From Rachicladosporium sp. CCFEE 5018 (lineage: Eukaryota > Ascomycota > Dothideomycetes > Cladosporiales > Cladosporiaceae), in contig KZ111155.1 of the NCBI GenBank assembly GCA_002077045.2, positions 786,230 through 850,229 of the forward strand: DNA of 64,000 nt. Direction: 5' to 3'. A program made the position numbers and the translations under genes. Numbering within the stretch: position 1 is the stretch's first letter; each line of letters starts with the position of its first letter. Below, one piece after another: positions 10,073 through 20,567 of the stretch. Under the pieces are notes generated by a model. The model ran no database searches, was not told where the DNA came from, and was given only the letters and a program-made list of their open reading frames with translations.

Positions 10073-11123
10073 GGGCGGTCATGATGTACCCAGGGCTCAG
10101 GATGTGGCCATTCTTATAATGGGCACCCGACAGTCTCCTTTTAGACCATCTATGTGAATTCGACGCGATGACAAGGCTTCACTGTGTGCTTCTTTGCACA
10201 CACGCCGTTCCTTTGCATCCTTGTCAAAGCTTCGAATCGCGACTCATCAACAAGCCTGACGTCATTCATATTGAACATGGATTGGGAGGAAAGTGTCGGT
10301 GGAACATCCATTGATATATATCACCGTCTTCCACCAAGGAAGAGTGCCCAGTGTTCATTCAATTGGGAGCCTAGTCGATCTACGTGTCATGCGTTTGCTG
10401 GACTCACTTCATCTCCACAGGCTCCCACCGCGCAGACTACAACGAATGAGGATGTGATAATCCTAAGCATTGCGCTGGCCTTGCATCAGAGCTCGATATT
10501 CTAAGCTCGAGTGTCACCGGCCAGACCTGGTTACCGCTAGCTAGGTATAACTGGCCGACGTCTGTTTCGGCAGCCACGCGGTCAAAAGCTGAAAGTAACG
10601 AGCCGGGACAAATGCAGGGCATGTGACAGCGGGGAAGCTGGAAGCACATGCAAGCAAGCGTCCGTTGTGACTTCGCAAGAGTCGCTGAGCACCGCCTCGA
10701 AACATGCAGCCATTGGGTATTGAGTGTGCAATCAGGACAGAGACCTGGCTAAACAGCCTCGTGCCCACATGCAGGCCATGTGAGCAACCTTGGCACCGAG
10801 AACCCGGTATCGCTCAAGTCGTATCCACCTATCAAGCCCTCGACATTGACATCAAGCAAGACTAAACCCTGGCCGAGCCATGGATACGCATCGCAAACCA
10901 AGCCGACCCTCCTCCACTTTCAATGCTCACGTTGTTTCTTCGCACGCAGCAACGTCATGCCACATGCCGTACCTGCCGTTTTACCCCGCTAAAGCACCTC
11001 ATACCAAAGGAATACGGCGCAAGCTACCTACGTAGGGAGGCGTAGCTCCAGGGCTACGTGACCTTGAATTGCGTGCCCGCGATGGATTGCGGTCCGGTTG
11101 GCGTGTCAAGGTAAGTTGGTTTG
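10073..11123. other. Intergenic region upstream of the Ser/Gly-rich gene
   Basis: About 1.05 kb without a supportable gene. It is moderately AT-rich near 10310 (ATTGATATATATC) and probably serves as promoter DNA for one or both flanking genes. Confidence 0.45.
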
Positions 11124-11130
11124 TATATAA
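11124..11130 (+). promoter_or_regulatory. TATA box upstream of Ser/Gly-rich gene
   Basis: TATATAA lies about 114 bases before the chosen ATG. Strong TATA boxes in fungi are commonly linked to stress- or condition-induced genes, which would suit the predicted protein. Position and sequence only. Confidence 0.4.
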
Positions 11131-11243
11131 CAGGTAGGTCTGCTCAGGTTGGCAGCTTGACGCTCTCTCATATCCGTACACGTAAGAGAGCATCAACATA
11201 CCACGCTATCATTTCCGTCGAAGCAAAGAAAATACTCACCACT

Positions 11244-12654
11244 ATGTCTGAACGCGAAACCTACCCCCAGAGTGGCAGCTCTGGTCTCACCGGCAGCGGC
11301 AGCAGCAACACTTACGATTCAAATACCACCGGCTCCGGTCTCAGCAACACCGAGTCTAACAAGTCCGGCGGCGGCATCATTCAATCTGCACTTGGAATGG
11401 TCGGCCTGGGAGGTAACAAGACAACCGACAGCTCCAACACCAGCGGCCTGACAGGCAGTGGCTACGACAACACAAGCTCAACAACCGGCTCAGGCATTAC
11501 AGGTGGCCAAGGTCAGTATAGTTCTACTACCACCGGCAACCCGAGTGACATCACCGATGGCGGCTCTGGCTTGCTACATGGCAACCAGTCAAGCGGCACT
11601 GGGTCCAGTGGCATTGGCCACAGTGGCGGACCGCACAACACGTTCGCGGGCAACGCTCTCGACCCAGCCGTGCATGGCGAGTCGCAGAATCGTGGGACGG
11701 GCTTGAGTCTGCCTGGAGGTGCTGACTCGGGGTATACAGAGACGAGCTCAGGTGGCTCGGGTCTTACGGGCGGTAGCTCCGGCTTGACCGGTGGCAGCTC
11801 GTCAGGTTATGATAACAGTGGTAGCTCCGGCCTTACTGGCGGTAGCTCAGGTCTTACCGGCGGCAGCTCGTCAGGCTATGACAACAACAATAACAAGAGC
11901 AGCGGTGGCATCACGGGCGCCATCTCCAACCTCGTCGGCGGAGGCTCTTCGAACAACAACGCTAGCAGCACCGGCTCAGGTCTCACAGGCGGCAGCTCCT
12001 CAGGCTACGACAACAACAGCAGCAGTGGCTCCGGTCTGACAGGCGGCAGCTCAGGTCTCACTGGCGGCAGCTCCTCAGACTACAACAACAGCTCCACCTC
12101 CGGCACCGACGCCGGCAGCCGCTCCGGCAGATACGACTCCACCGCCCCGTCCACAACCCTCGCCGGCGACAACTCTCGCAACCCAGCAGCCGACGGCTCC
12201 ACCACAAACACCTCTACTTCCCAATCTGGACGCGACAACCCTGCCACCGATGATCCCTCCGCCGCCGGGTCAGGCCAGGAGCAGACTAGCGGCAGCGGCA
12301 TGGGCGAAGAGGAGAGGAAACACGATAACAAAGTCGCCGCCAAGCGGGAGAATCCTAGCGCTATTCCCACGGCTGGCGGCGAGAGGCTTGGAGAGAAGCA
12401 TTGGGGGGAGAGCAAGGTTGTGCCTGATGCTGGGTTCGCGCCGCAGGATGAGGGAAAGGGGATTCAGAGTAGCGATAATGATCGTAAGTTTGCTTGATTG
12501 ATGATGGGTGTTGGGGGTGATGTGGATGCTGACTATGATTGTAGCTACGACTGCGAGTAACACGGCGAAGAACGCTGGGGGTAGCGCTAGTTCTCAGCAG
12601 ACGGAGGGGAAGGAGAAGATCGGGGATAAGGTGAAGCATTTGTTGCACAAGTAG
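11244..12654 (+). CDS. Ser/Gly-rich repetitive hydrophilic protein, hydrophilin-like
   Basis: Two exons (11244-12483, 12545-12654), 449 aa; the 61-nt intron has donor GTAAGT and acceptor TTGTAG with branch GCTGAC. Translation from ATG 11244 gives MSERETYPQSGSS. Residues about 170-300 are imperfect tandem units of the type SGLTGGSSSGYDN. There is no signal peptide or membrane segment. The C-terminal third is charged (GERLGEKHWGESK) and exon 2 ends in KEKIGDKVKHLLHK, an amphipathic basic tail similar in style to dehydrin or small stress-protein motifs. The composition (very high Gly/Ser, few hydrophobics) fits the definition of hydrophilins, proteins that protect others during drying. That role is inference; I know no named orthologue. 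Confidence 0.75.
11758..12096 (+). repeat. In-frame imperfect tandem repeat coding for SGLTGGSS / SGYDN units
   Basis: The repeated DNA word is close to GGTCTCACAGGCGGCAGCTC. It occurs in single and double form, alternating with GGCTACGACAACAAC words. Unit variation is mostly at third codon positions, so the repeat is old enough to have diverged. Slippage or unequal exchange here could change protein length between strains. Confidence 0.75.
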
Positions 12655-12837
12655 AGAGAAGACGTGGAGCTATGGAGGGAGACCTCCCAATCGGAACGTG
12701 CGCAGCTCGTGCCAACGTGGTACACCTATAGTGACCATGACTGCTCTTTCACGTTCAGACCGTTGTCTTCCGTTTTCACTTCTGCCCAGCACACCCCGAA
12801 CATCTCCAGGCATCTAATTGCACCATGTAGTCCCGCC

Positions 12838-13762
12838 TTACTCGGCGGAAGCCAAGTTGTGAATACACACACTCTCGCATTCCAGCAGTTCACTGCATAC
12901 GGTGCAGTGCCAATGGACCCGAGTGTCTCTGGCACCATCAATGGTGTGAACTATGACGCGCGCTACAGCAGGTCGCTGCTCCGCGCACTTCGAACATGCC
13001 CGTTCGATCTTGTCTCCCTCAGGTATGGTGCAATCAGCTGGAGGAGCCTGGGTTTGGAAGCCAACCATCCCGATCGCAACATCCTGGGCAAGGCACGGAA
13101 GGGCGCGCATAAGCGCACTGTACTCCTGGTAGTGTTCCTTGCCTCTCTTGATTGCGATCAATATCACGCTAAGAAGGAAGTCTGTTGTCGGTCCTTGGAC
13201 TTTGTAGGCCAGCTCAATCGCGGCAATGAGATCGGGTGTGCACTGCAGTGGGCTACATTTGAGCAGTGTGTCCAGCTTTTCGTTCGCAAGTTCCGCCAGC
13301 TGGGGAGTATTGTACTTGTCCGCCAGGATCACGATGCTGAGGTGAAAGGCGTATGGATCGGCAGCAGGTTGGATGGCGTAGTCGAAATAGTACATATAGC
13401 GGACGAGCGCATCAACGCTATCCTCGCCATCCTCACTGAGGTCGATGGTCTTCTCCTGGGCTTCCTAGTGCATGTCAGTGGAGTCCATCAACTCGCTGCG
13501 AGCGGTCATATCCACTTCGCTCAAATGGAGCTCACCTTGAAGGGTCCGTTGCAGGCGCAAGCGAGTACATCCGAGTACGAGCTTAGAACGAAATGGTGTA
13601 CTTTCCACGATCGCCCTTTGCAAGTGATGGTGAAATCCGTGCCCTCTGATCTCTCATACAGACTGTGAAGGTGTCAGTCGATCCGCTTCAAACAGGGCTC
13701 CGTGTCAAGCAATACCTTGCGAATCTGGCAGATACCGGAGAAAACGCTAGCACTGCAGCCAT
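12838..13762 (-). CDS. BTB/POZ-domain protein, copy A
   Basis: Three exons (13762-13716, 13662-13536, 13464-12838) give 266 aa; introns are 53 and 71 nt with acceptors TTCACAG and CACTAG. The BTB core begins SLYERSEGTDFTITC, continues WKVHHFVLSSYSDVLACAC and VRYMYYFDYAI, and is followed by the usual helices (ILADKYNTPQLAELANEKL). BTB proteins of this fungal type dimerise and often act as Cullin-3 adaptors or transcription cofactors; this one is uncharacterised. The C-terminus has spaced cysteines (CSKC and HWHCTVC) that may bind zinc. A paralogue with the same exon structure lies immediately upstream at 14192-15098. The gene reads clean, with no lesion. Confidence 0.85.
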
Positions 13763-14191
13763 CTTGATCGTACCGTCCAAATTGATGTTGAATGTGGCAG
13801 TGCCGGCGGACACCTCGACGCTACAGTTATCGAACGGGCTTGGCAAGATTCTTGGGTTGGAAGGAGCGATGAAGACTTGTCATGCGTGAATGCGCTGCCT
13901 ACCAGCGGCTATCCCGCACCGTCTCCCATCATACCAGATTGCATCTATGCAGGCGACCTCGCCGACTGAGGGTCAAACATGTCATGCGTCCGCTCGAGCG
14001 CTTGTGAAAGGTTCGCTCGCCAGATTGAGGCGACATGTAATCAGGATACCGATCGTATATGATGCACCGTTGCTCCGATTCGAGCAGAGTGTGAGGAGAT
14101 AGAGTTGGCTATTTTCGGTTATCATCCAAATCCTCTTCCGCTTCCTTGCGAGGTCGCCATGAAGATGCAATTGAGGCTCGCAGTATGAGGC
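13763..14191. other. Spacer between the two BTB genes
   Basis: About 430 bases holding the promoter of copy A and the 3' end of copy B. I see no remnant of a third BTB copy. Confidence 0.5.
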
Positions 14192-15098
14192 TCAAATTCT
14201 CAGGACCATCTCAATCTGGAAGAGCTCCACTTTCCTTCGGGTTGTGAATGCCCTCTTCCATCTGGGCACGAAGTTGTGGCCGCAACTTTCACACCTAACA
14301 TAGCTACAGTACCCATGGCTCTGCTTCCATCCGCAGTTTGCGCACTTGAGTTTCGTAGTCTCCCCTCTTGCTATTGCGATCGCAACGTCTTGCGAGAGCG
14401 AAGGGAGCTGACGGATGATCGCGCAGTATCCTTCGAAGTCATCCTCGCTGCTCTTGATTACTGCCTTCACCAGCGCCTCACGGTAGGCAGCCGTAGGTCC
14501 TTCAGCATCGTACGCAAGCTTCGTAGCAGAGACCAAGTCATCAGTGAGCTTGAGTGGCGTGCCACTCAGTATTCTGACCAGCTTGGTGTTCGCGAGCTTG
14601 AGAAGGTGTTGGATGTCATACTTGTTGGCGAGGAGAATCATGTTAACGTGCGTGGTGTATGGCTCTGATTCACAGTCGTCCAGCGCGTAATCGAATGCAT
14701 ACATGTAGGAAATGAGGGCCTTGACACAGGCTTCGCCATCTATGCTGAGGTCGATGGAACGTGCTGCAGTCTCCTACTCGTTATCAGCGTGTGTCCTTTC
14801 GAAGTAACTTCTCTGTGAGCGACACACCTTGAAGTTTCCATCGCACGCACATGCCAGCACATCTGAGTAGAGATTGAGCACAAAGCCATGGACTGCCCAT
14901 GATTTCTTGCCGCAGGTGATCGTGAAGTCGGTGGCTTGACCTGTTTCGAAGAGACTGAGTACGAAACACATCAGTCTCCCGAACTGCCCCAACTCTCGGC
15001 TTGATGTATTCTTACCTCTTGAATTTGCCGGCGACTGCTAAAAGACCTTTTGGACCTCCCTTGGTAGCTTCGCTGATCGGCCATCCGGTGTCCGACAT
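14192..15098 (-). CDS. BTB/POZ-domain protein, copy B
   Basis: Three exons (15098-15016, 14954-14828, 14773-14192) give 263 aa; introns are 61 and 54 nt. The middle exon is 127 nt in both copies, and both introns sit at equivalent codons: before SLFETGQATDFTITC and after GNFK. The BTB fold follows the same plan as copy A (SWAVHGFVLNLYSDVLACAC, SYMYAFDYAL, ILLANKYDIQHLLKLANTKL). Outside BTB it is much more diverged and ends with a clear C-x2-C ... C-x2-C arrangement (CANCGW, CESCGH) that looks like a zinc ribbon, followed by a basic stretch (RWKRAFTTRRK). The function is unknown; adaptor or nuclear roles are guesses. Confidence 0.85.
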
Positions 15099-16256
15099 GT
15101 TGTGTGGTGCTTGAGCAAAGAGTGCCGAGATGACGGCAGCCTTGCCAATCTGCGAAGTGTTCGCGCGTTCGTAGTGGGGTCAGCAAACGCGTCGTTGCAT
15201 AAAGCCCGCGGCAATCCGCGCCGCTTCCGTCCATGGTAACTCTGCCATTGCATTCTTTCCATTCACTTGCTGCATGTGATGCGCCAGCCGGCGCATACCA
15301 CTTCATTGCTCGTTCTTTCGATCACCAATCTCCATGATGGAGCTCGCGTCCATCCCTAACACAGGATGGTGAGTGAGACGAGTCATTTCGCCAAGAAGTC
15401 CACGCTACCCACTATCAGCTCGTCTCTCGCAACGTAGCACTGAAATGGCCGTGACAGCTTGGAAGCAGACTAAGGGCTGAGAATACAAGTGAGCTTGATT
15501 TACAAGCATTGGCAACCTACATTTTCACTTCGCGATGGCGTTTCGTGGAGGCAATGGTTGAACAGACATGAGATGTCGCATCATGGATGTGCACCATCTC
15601 CTGCAATTTGCTCGACCAAGCACAGTTTGCTCATTGTATCCACTCATGTGCGTCGTGGCATGTCTATTGACGGGAACGATGTGTGGTGATGCCAATATGT
15701 TGTTACTATGGTGTGGCATGACCTCCTACTCTGACAGGAGGCGCGCGGGTGTTGGGCGACATTGAGGTTCCGCAATGCCGGCGATGACACTGAATGGATG
15801 CGAGAATCCTCGTGAGACCGATGAGCTGCGAGAGAGGCAAGCTGTATGATGGAACATGTCACATAGCATACGTGGTTGATGGATGTTTGGATGAAGTGAG
15901 GTCGGATGACAGCGCTTGCCCGAATGAGGGAAGGGAGGAGTGGAGTCGAAGCGGAGAGGAGTCTTGTGCGCCACCATGGGCATCGCAGTCGATATCGGCA
16001 GCCATCGTGTCACATTCTCTTGATTGTCAGACCAGACGACGTTGATGAAGGAAGAAGATAGGAACACGTTCGCTGCGCAAGTCACAGACTTCGCCTCCGC
16101 GCCCCACTTCGGATAACCTCGACCAAGTCGTCCGAGCGGCCATGATATAGGCCAAATTCAGCACTATAACGATTGCACACGGCAATGGCACATTCGCAAT
16201 GATCATAGGACGACAGAAAGTATTCTCTGGCATACGCATGACACGAGTCCGAAGTC
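15099..16256. other. Intergenic region, divergent promoter of BTB copy B and LSD1
   Basis: About 1.16 kb. Open frames on both strands are short and without recognisable similarity. It contains the divergent upstream sequences of a minus-strand BTB gene and the plus-strand LSD1 gene. Nothing else seen. Confidence 0.45.
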
Positions 16257-19200
16257 ATGGCGGCGATTGGCAACATGTCGAATATAGCTGGACTGGTGGC
16301 TGGACACAAGGCCAATGCCACGACTGCTAATGCGATCTCTCCTCTTGACGAAGACGACTCAAGTCTCTCTTCTGCAGCAAGTGACATTTTCGACCGGCTC
16401 TCATCGAACAAGAGAGCAAGTAGCGGATCCTGGGAGGTCGATGCAAATGGTAATTGGCATCGATATGGCTCCCTTGAGTCAGCTACGAGCACAGGGATAT
16501 CGTCCATCTGTTCTTCTACTGCTGCTGACGATGTATTGAAAGATCGATCATCAGGACCTTCTTCATCCAAAAAGCGTATGTCCGATGGCACTATCAAAGT
16601 CGCATTGCCAACATCTGGCATCAGCTCAGAGAGGGCAGCGACACCGCGAAGTATCGAGCGTAAAGGCATCTCAACAGAACAACATGAGAATCTCAAGCCA
16701 CAGCAGAAACGAAGAGGACGTCCCCCAAAGGACAAGACGAGTGTGCAGCCATCGAAACCAAAGCATCACACTGCTTCGTTCATCTCGACGATGCAAAGCG
16801 CGGTGAAACCACGATCAGCAATACCATACACACTTCCTATCAGCACGTTCGCCTCACAATGCATCGAAGCTGCTCAGGCGTCTCGACTTGACCCATATGT
16901 CTTACACGCTGGCGAACATGCGCTCTTGGCAGACCGAATTACCTCAGCTGAGGTCACAGTATACCTCAATATTCGAAATGCGATACTGCGCCTCTGGACA
17001 CAGAACCCTCGATGTTGCGTCACAGTCGAAGAGGCAGCTGGCTGTGCCAAAGAAGGCAGATTCTACGGTCTGGCGGAGGTTGCATACAAGTGGCTTACCC
17101 GAAATAGGTATATCAACTTTGGCTGTGTCGAGGTGCCACAAAATCCGACAGCGAGTGCAAAGCCAAAGAAAACATCGAAGCAGAAGACTGTGGTCGTCAT
17201 TGGTGCCGGCGTAGCTGGTCTCACGACTGCACGCCAGCTTGAGGGTCTTTTCGTACAACACTCAGATTATTGGTTTGAACGGGATGAAAAGCCGCCGAAA
17301 GTCGTCATCTTGGAAGCCCGCAAACGCATTGGTGGACGCGTGTACTCGAAGCCATTACGAACGCAGAAGCCGCATGGTCTCGCAGGTGATCTTCGAAATA
17401 CCGCAGAGATGGGTGCGATGATCGTGACTGGATTTGAACATGGCAATCCGCTCGACCCAGTCATACGTGGTCAGCTTGGCTTGCAATACCATCTCATGAC
17501 AGATGCACTTACCATATTTGACACAAATGGCAAGCCTGTGAAAGAGAAGCGAGATATGCTGAACACGGAATTGTACACGGACATCACGGATCGGACAGGC
17601 GACTTTCGAGCAATGGCCCAGCCACGAAATATGCTCAAGGGTGACGAGGATCTCATCAAACGCTCGCGAGATCCGATGCCTGGCGGATATAACAGCTTTA
17701 AGCTTGAGCCACTACCTGAACCCCTTGGAGGCAAGCCGAAGACCGTCATGAAGAGAGGGCGGCGGCTCAACGCGCCACCCGGGACCGAGAAGTTAACAGG
17801 AAGAGCACAAGTGGTAGAGGCAAGCACTGGCATAGTGAAGGCAGCACAAGCCGCAGCTGAGATGGGCTGGAAAGTCAAGGAGGGCGTTACCAAGCATCAC
17901 ACACTTTCATTGAAGCCAATCGCCGAAGCGACTTTGTATCCAACTCTGGGAGCTGTCATGGATAATGCGATCACCCAATACCAGTCATTGCTCGAGATGA
18001 CACCACAGGATATGCGGCTACTCAATTGGCATCATGCAAATCTGGAGTACGCCAATGCCGCGCCTGTCAGCTGGCTCAGTCTCAGCGGACATGACCAAGA
18101 TACCGGTAACGAGTTCGAAGGCGCACACTCCGAGATCATTGGCGGGTACACACAGCTCCCACGCGGTCTGATGATCCTGCCTACAAAGCTCGATGTCCGT
18201 TTCCAGTCCATCGTCGACAGCATACATTACGATGACCATCTGGAAGACGATTCGCTTAGAACGCGGATAGTCTGCACAGATGGTCAAGTGATAGATGCTG
18301 ATGAGATCGTGGTCACTGCACCACTTGGGGTGCTCAAGAGCGAAGCCATTGATTTCGATCCGCCTCTGCCACACTGGAAGATGGGCGCGATCGATCGGAT
18401 GGGCTTCGGTCTGCTCAACAAGGTATGACTGATGTCCTGTGTTACTGCAATACACTCACTGACAGAGGATTAGGTCGTCTTGGTATACAACGAGCCCTTC
18501 TGGGACGAGTCGCGCGACATGTTCGGCTTGCTTAACGAAGCAGAGCAAGCGGACAGCCTCAACCCGTCACACTACGAAAGACGAAGAGGGCGCTTCTATC
18601 TGATCTGGAATGCATCCAAGACAAGCGGCAGACCAGTTCTGATCGCACTCATGGCCGGTCACGCAGCACACCAGGCTGAAGTCACCGACACGTCCACCCT
18701 CGTAAACGAAGTCACGGACCGTCTACGACGAGTGTTCTCGCCATCAGTTCCACTCCCGCAAGAGGTGATAGTCACGAGATGGAAGCAAGATCCTTTCACC
18801 AGAGGCACATACTCATTCGTCGCGCCACGTACACAACCGCAGGATTACGATCTCATGGCGAAATCTGTTGGGAACTTACACTTTGCGGGCGAGGCTACAT
18901 GTGGCACGCACCCTGCTACAGTACATGGTGCGTTCTTGTCTGGCTTGCGAGCTGCCGCAGATGTGATGGAGAGCTTGGTTGGACCGATCAAGCTGCCCAG
19001 CCCGCTTGTGGGACCACCGACGATCAAGCAAGAGACATCGACTGGTCACTTCGCACGAGCCGCGCCTACGCCTACGCCAGTATCGCGACCACAAGCAGCA
19101 CAACCGAGTTCACTCCCATTCTTAGCGCCCACATCTCTGCCATCGACAGAGCCACACATCAAGCAAGAGTCGTCTACAACACCTCTCTACAGCATTCCTG

Positions 19201-19724
19201 CAGCAGTTGTACCCACTGTCCCGCGCAAGTCGGTCTGTGCAGCAGACCCATCGTTCTGGATCCCCGACACGTTCGACTCTCACCTCACTTACGAGACCTG
19301 CATACTCAGTCTCATCAGCTCCAAGATCGGTGACCGCCCACTTAAGCCTTTGCGTCCCGGAGTAAACCCTTTTCTTCTCTTCACTAAAGCTCACTGGGAC
19401 GAGTGCCGCGAGTTCTGCAACAAAGATCCGAAGTTGAGGGATGTGAGAAATATCATCCGCACTACGCTGGGCACGAGATGGAAGGCATTGAGCGAAGCAG
19501 AGAAAGTTCCGTGGGTCGAGCAGAGCGTTGGGGCTCAAGGGGAGGCTGATCGCGCGAGACGGGAGTGGGAAGCAGGAGTTCAGAGATGGGATGAGCAGGC
19601 GAAGAGAATAAGGGAGGAGTTCATGACAGAGCGTCCGCCGCCCGAGGGTTTCAGGGGAGAACTCGGCGGGGAAAGCGGGAAGAGGAAGACGAACGTCAGT
19701 GCATGTGTTGGGCTTGGTATGTGA
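16257..19724 (+). CDS. LSD1-type histone demethylase: SWIRM, amine oxidase, HMG box
   Basis: Two exons (16257-18422, 18474-19724), 1138 aa, with a 51-nt intron. LSD1 enzymes use FAD to remove methyl groups from histone lysines. In order: a disordered N-terminus with an AT-hook-like KRRGRPPK (about residue 155); SWIRM domain at about 180-290 (IRNAILRLWTQNPR, KWLTRNRYINFG); Rossmann FAD motif VVVIGAGVAGLTTARQL followed by VVILEARKRIGGRVYS; and the C-terminal FAD block FAGEATCGTHPATVHGAFLS. The catalytic lysine lies in GFGLLNKVVLVYN, equivalent to human LSD1 Lys661; it is residue 722 and the last codon of exon 1. An HMG box follows at about 1000-1080 (VNPFLLFTKAHWDECREF), the fusion typical of ascomycete and fission-yeast LSD proteins. 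No tower insertion is evident. The last few codons could belong to a missed intron. Confidence 0.92.
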
Positions 19725-20567
19725 AGAGCATGAGGTGTGATCTTTCGCTCGCGGAGAGGTGTTTACTGGGCACAGTATACCATAGCACGACAGCGTTGCT
19801 ACAATACCATCTCGATTGCTGAATAGGGTTTACTTCGTTCCTTGGATTGCGCCACTGACGTTGGCTAGCGCGCTGTGACCTTCTACGCTTCGCTCGCGTG
19901 GCAGTTCGATTTCAGCCGGGAAGATAGAGCTCCGCTTCCAAAGTGCCCCAAGATCGTGGGGATTTGCGCTCGCTTCACGTGTTGGTGCGTCTTGAGTGTG
20001 GTTGCGCAGGGTGCCCTGCGCCGCGAGCTGAGGTGCATGTAGTCCATGGAAAGTAGACCCGTAGATTATTCATTATCGTTCGCGGAGACCCCGTTAAATC
20101 TGTCATGACCCCATCTCTAATCGCCTAATGCACGGCCGTTTACTGTTCGAGGCTCCCTCCACTTCGTACCTCCACTGGCGTCTCTCCGCACACGAGATCA
20201 TCCCGCAGCCTACTGATCACCAGCTGTGCCGCGTCGCAGACTTCGACTTCTGCACGGATTTGAAATCATTCACCTTTCGATCCAGCGATTCTTCGCCTGC
20301 ATAGCTGGACTCTCTCTAAGTTCCAATTTTGAGTACGAACATCGCGACAAGAGATCGGGTTAAGTGGACCTACGCGGGCTGCCGAGCTCAGGAACAGGAC
20401 AACCGGACTTTGTACAGTGGACTTTGCGATTCGGCGTTGGCACTGAGAACATCACATATACAACCGGGTTGTGAGAGTGCGCATATTTGGACTGAGCACC
20501 ACTGGAGCAGATTGGTGCGCTCAGAGCGCATAGCAGCGCTGGTGGGGGCAGGTGGGAGGTTTGAACC
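19725..20567. other. Intergenic region upstream of creB-like gene
   Basis: About 840 bases with no supported gene. It is probably the 3' end of LSD1 plus promoter and leader of the deubiquitinase gene. Confidence 0.45.
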
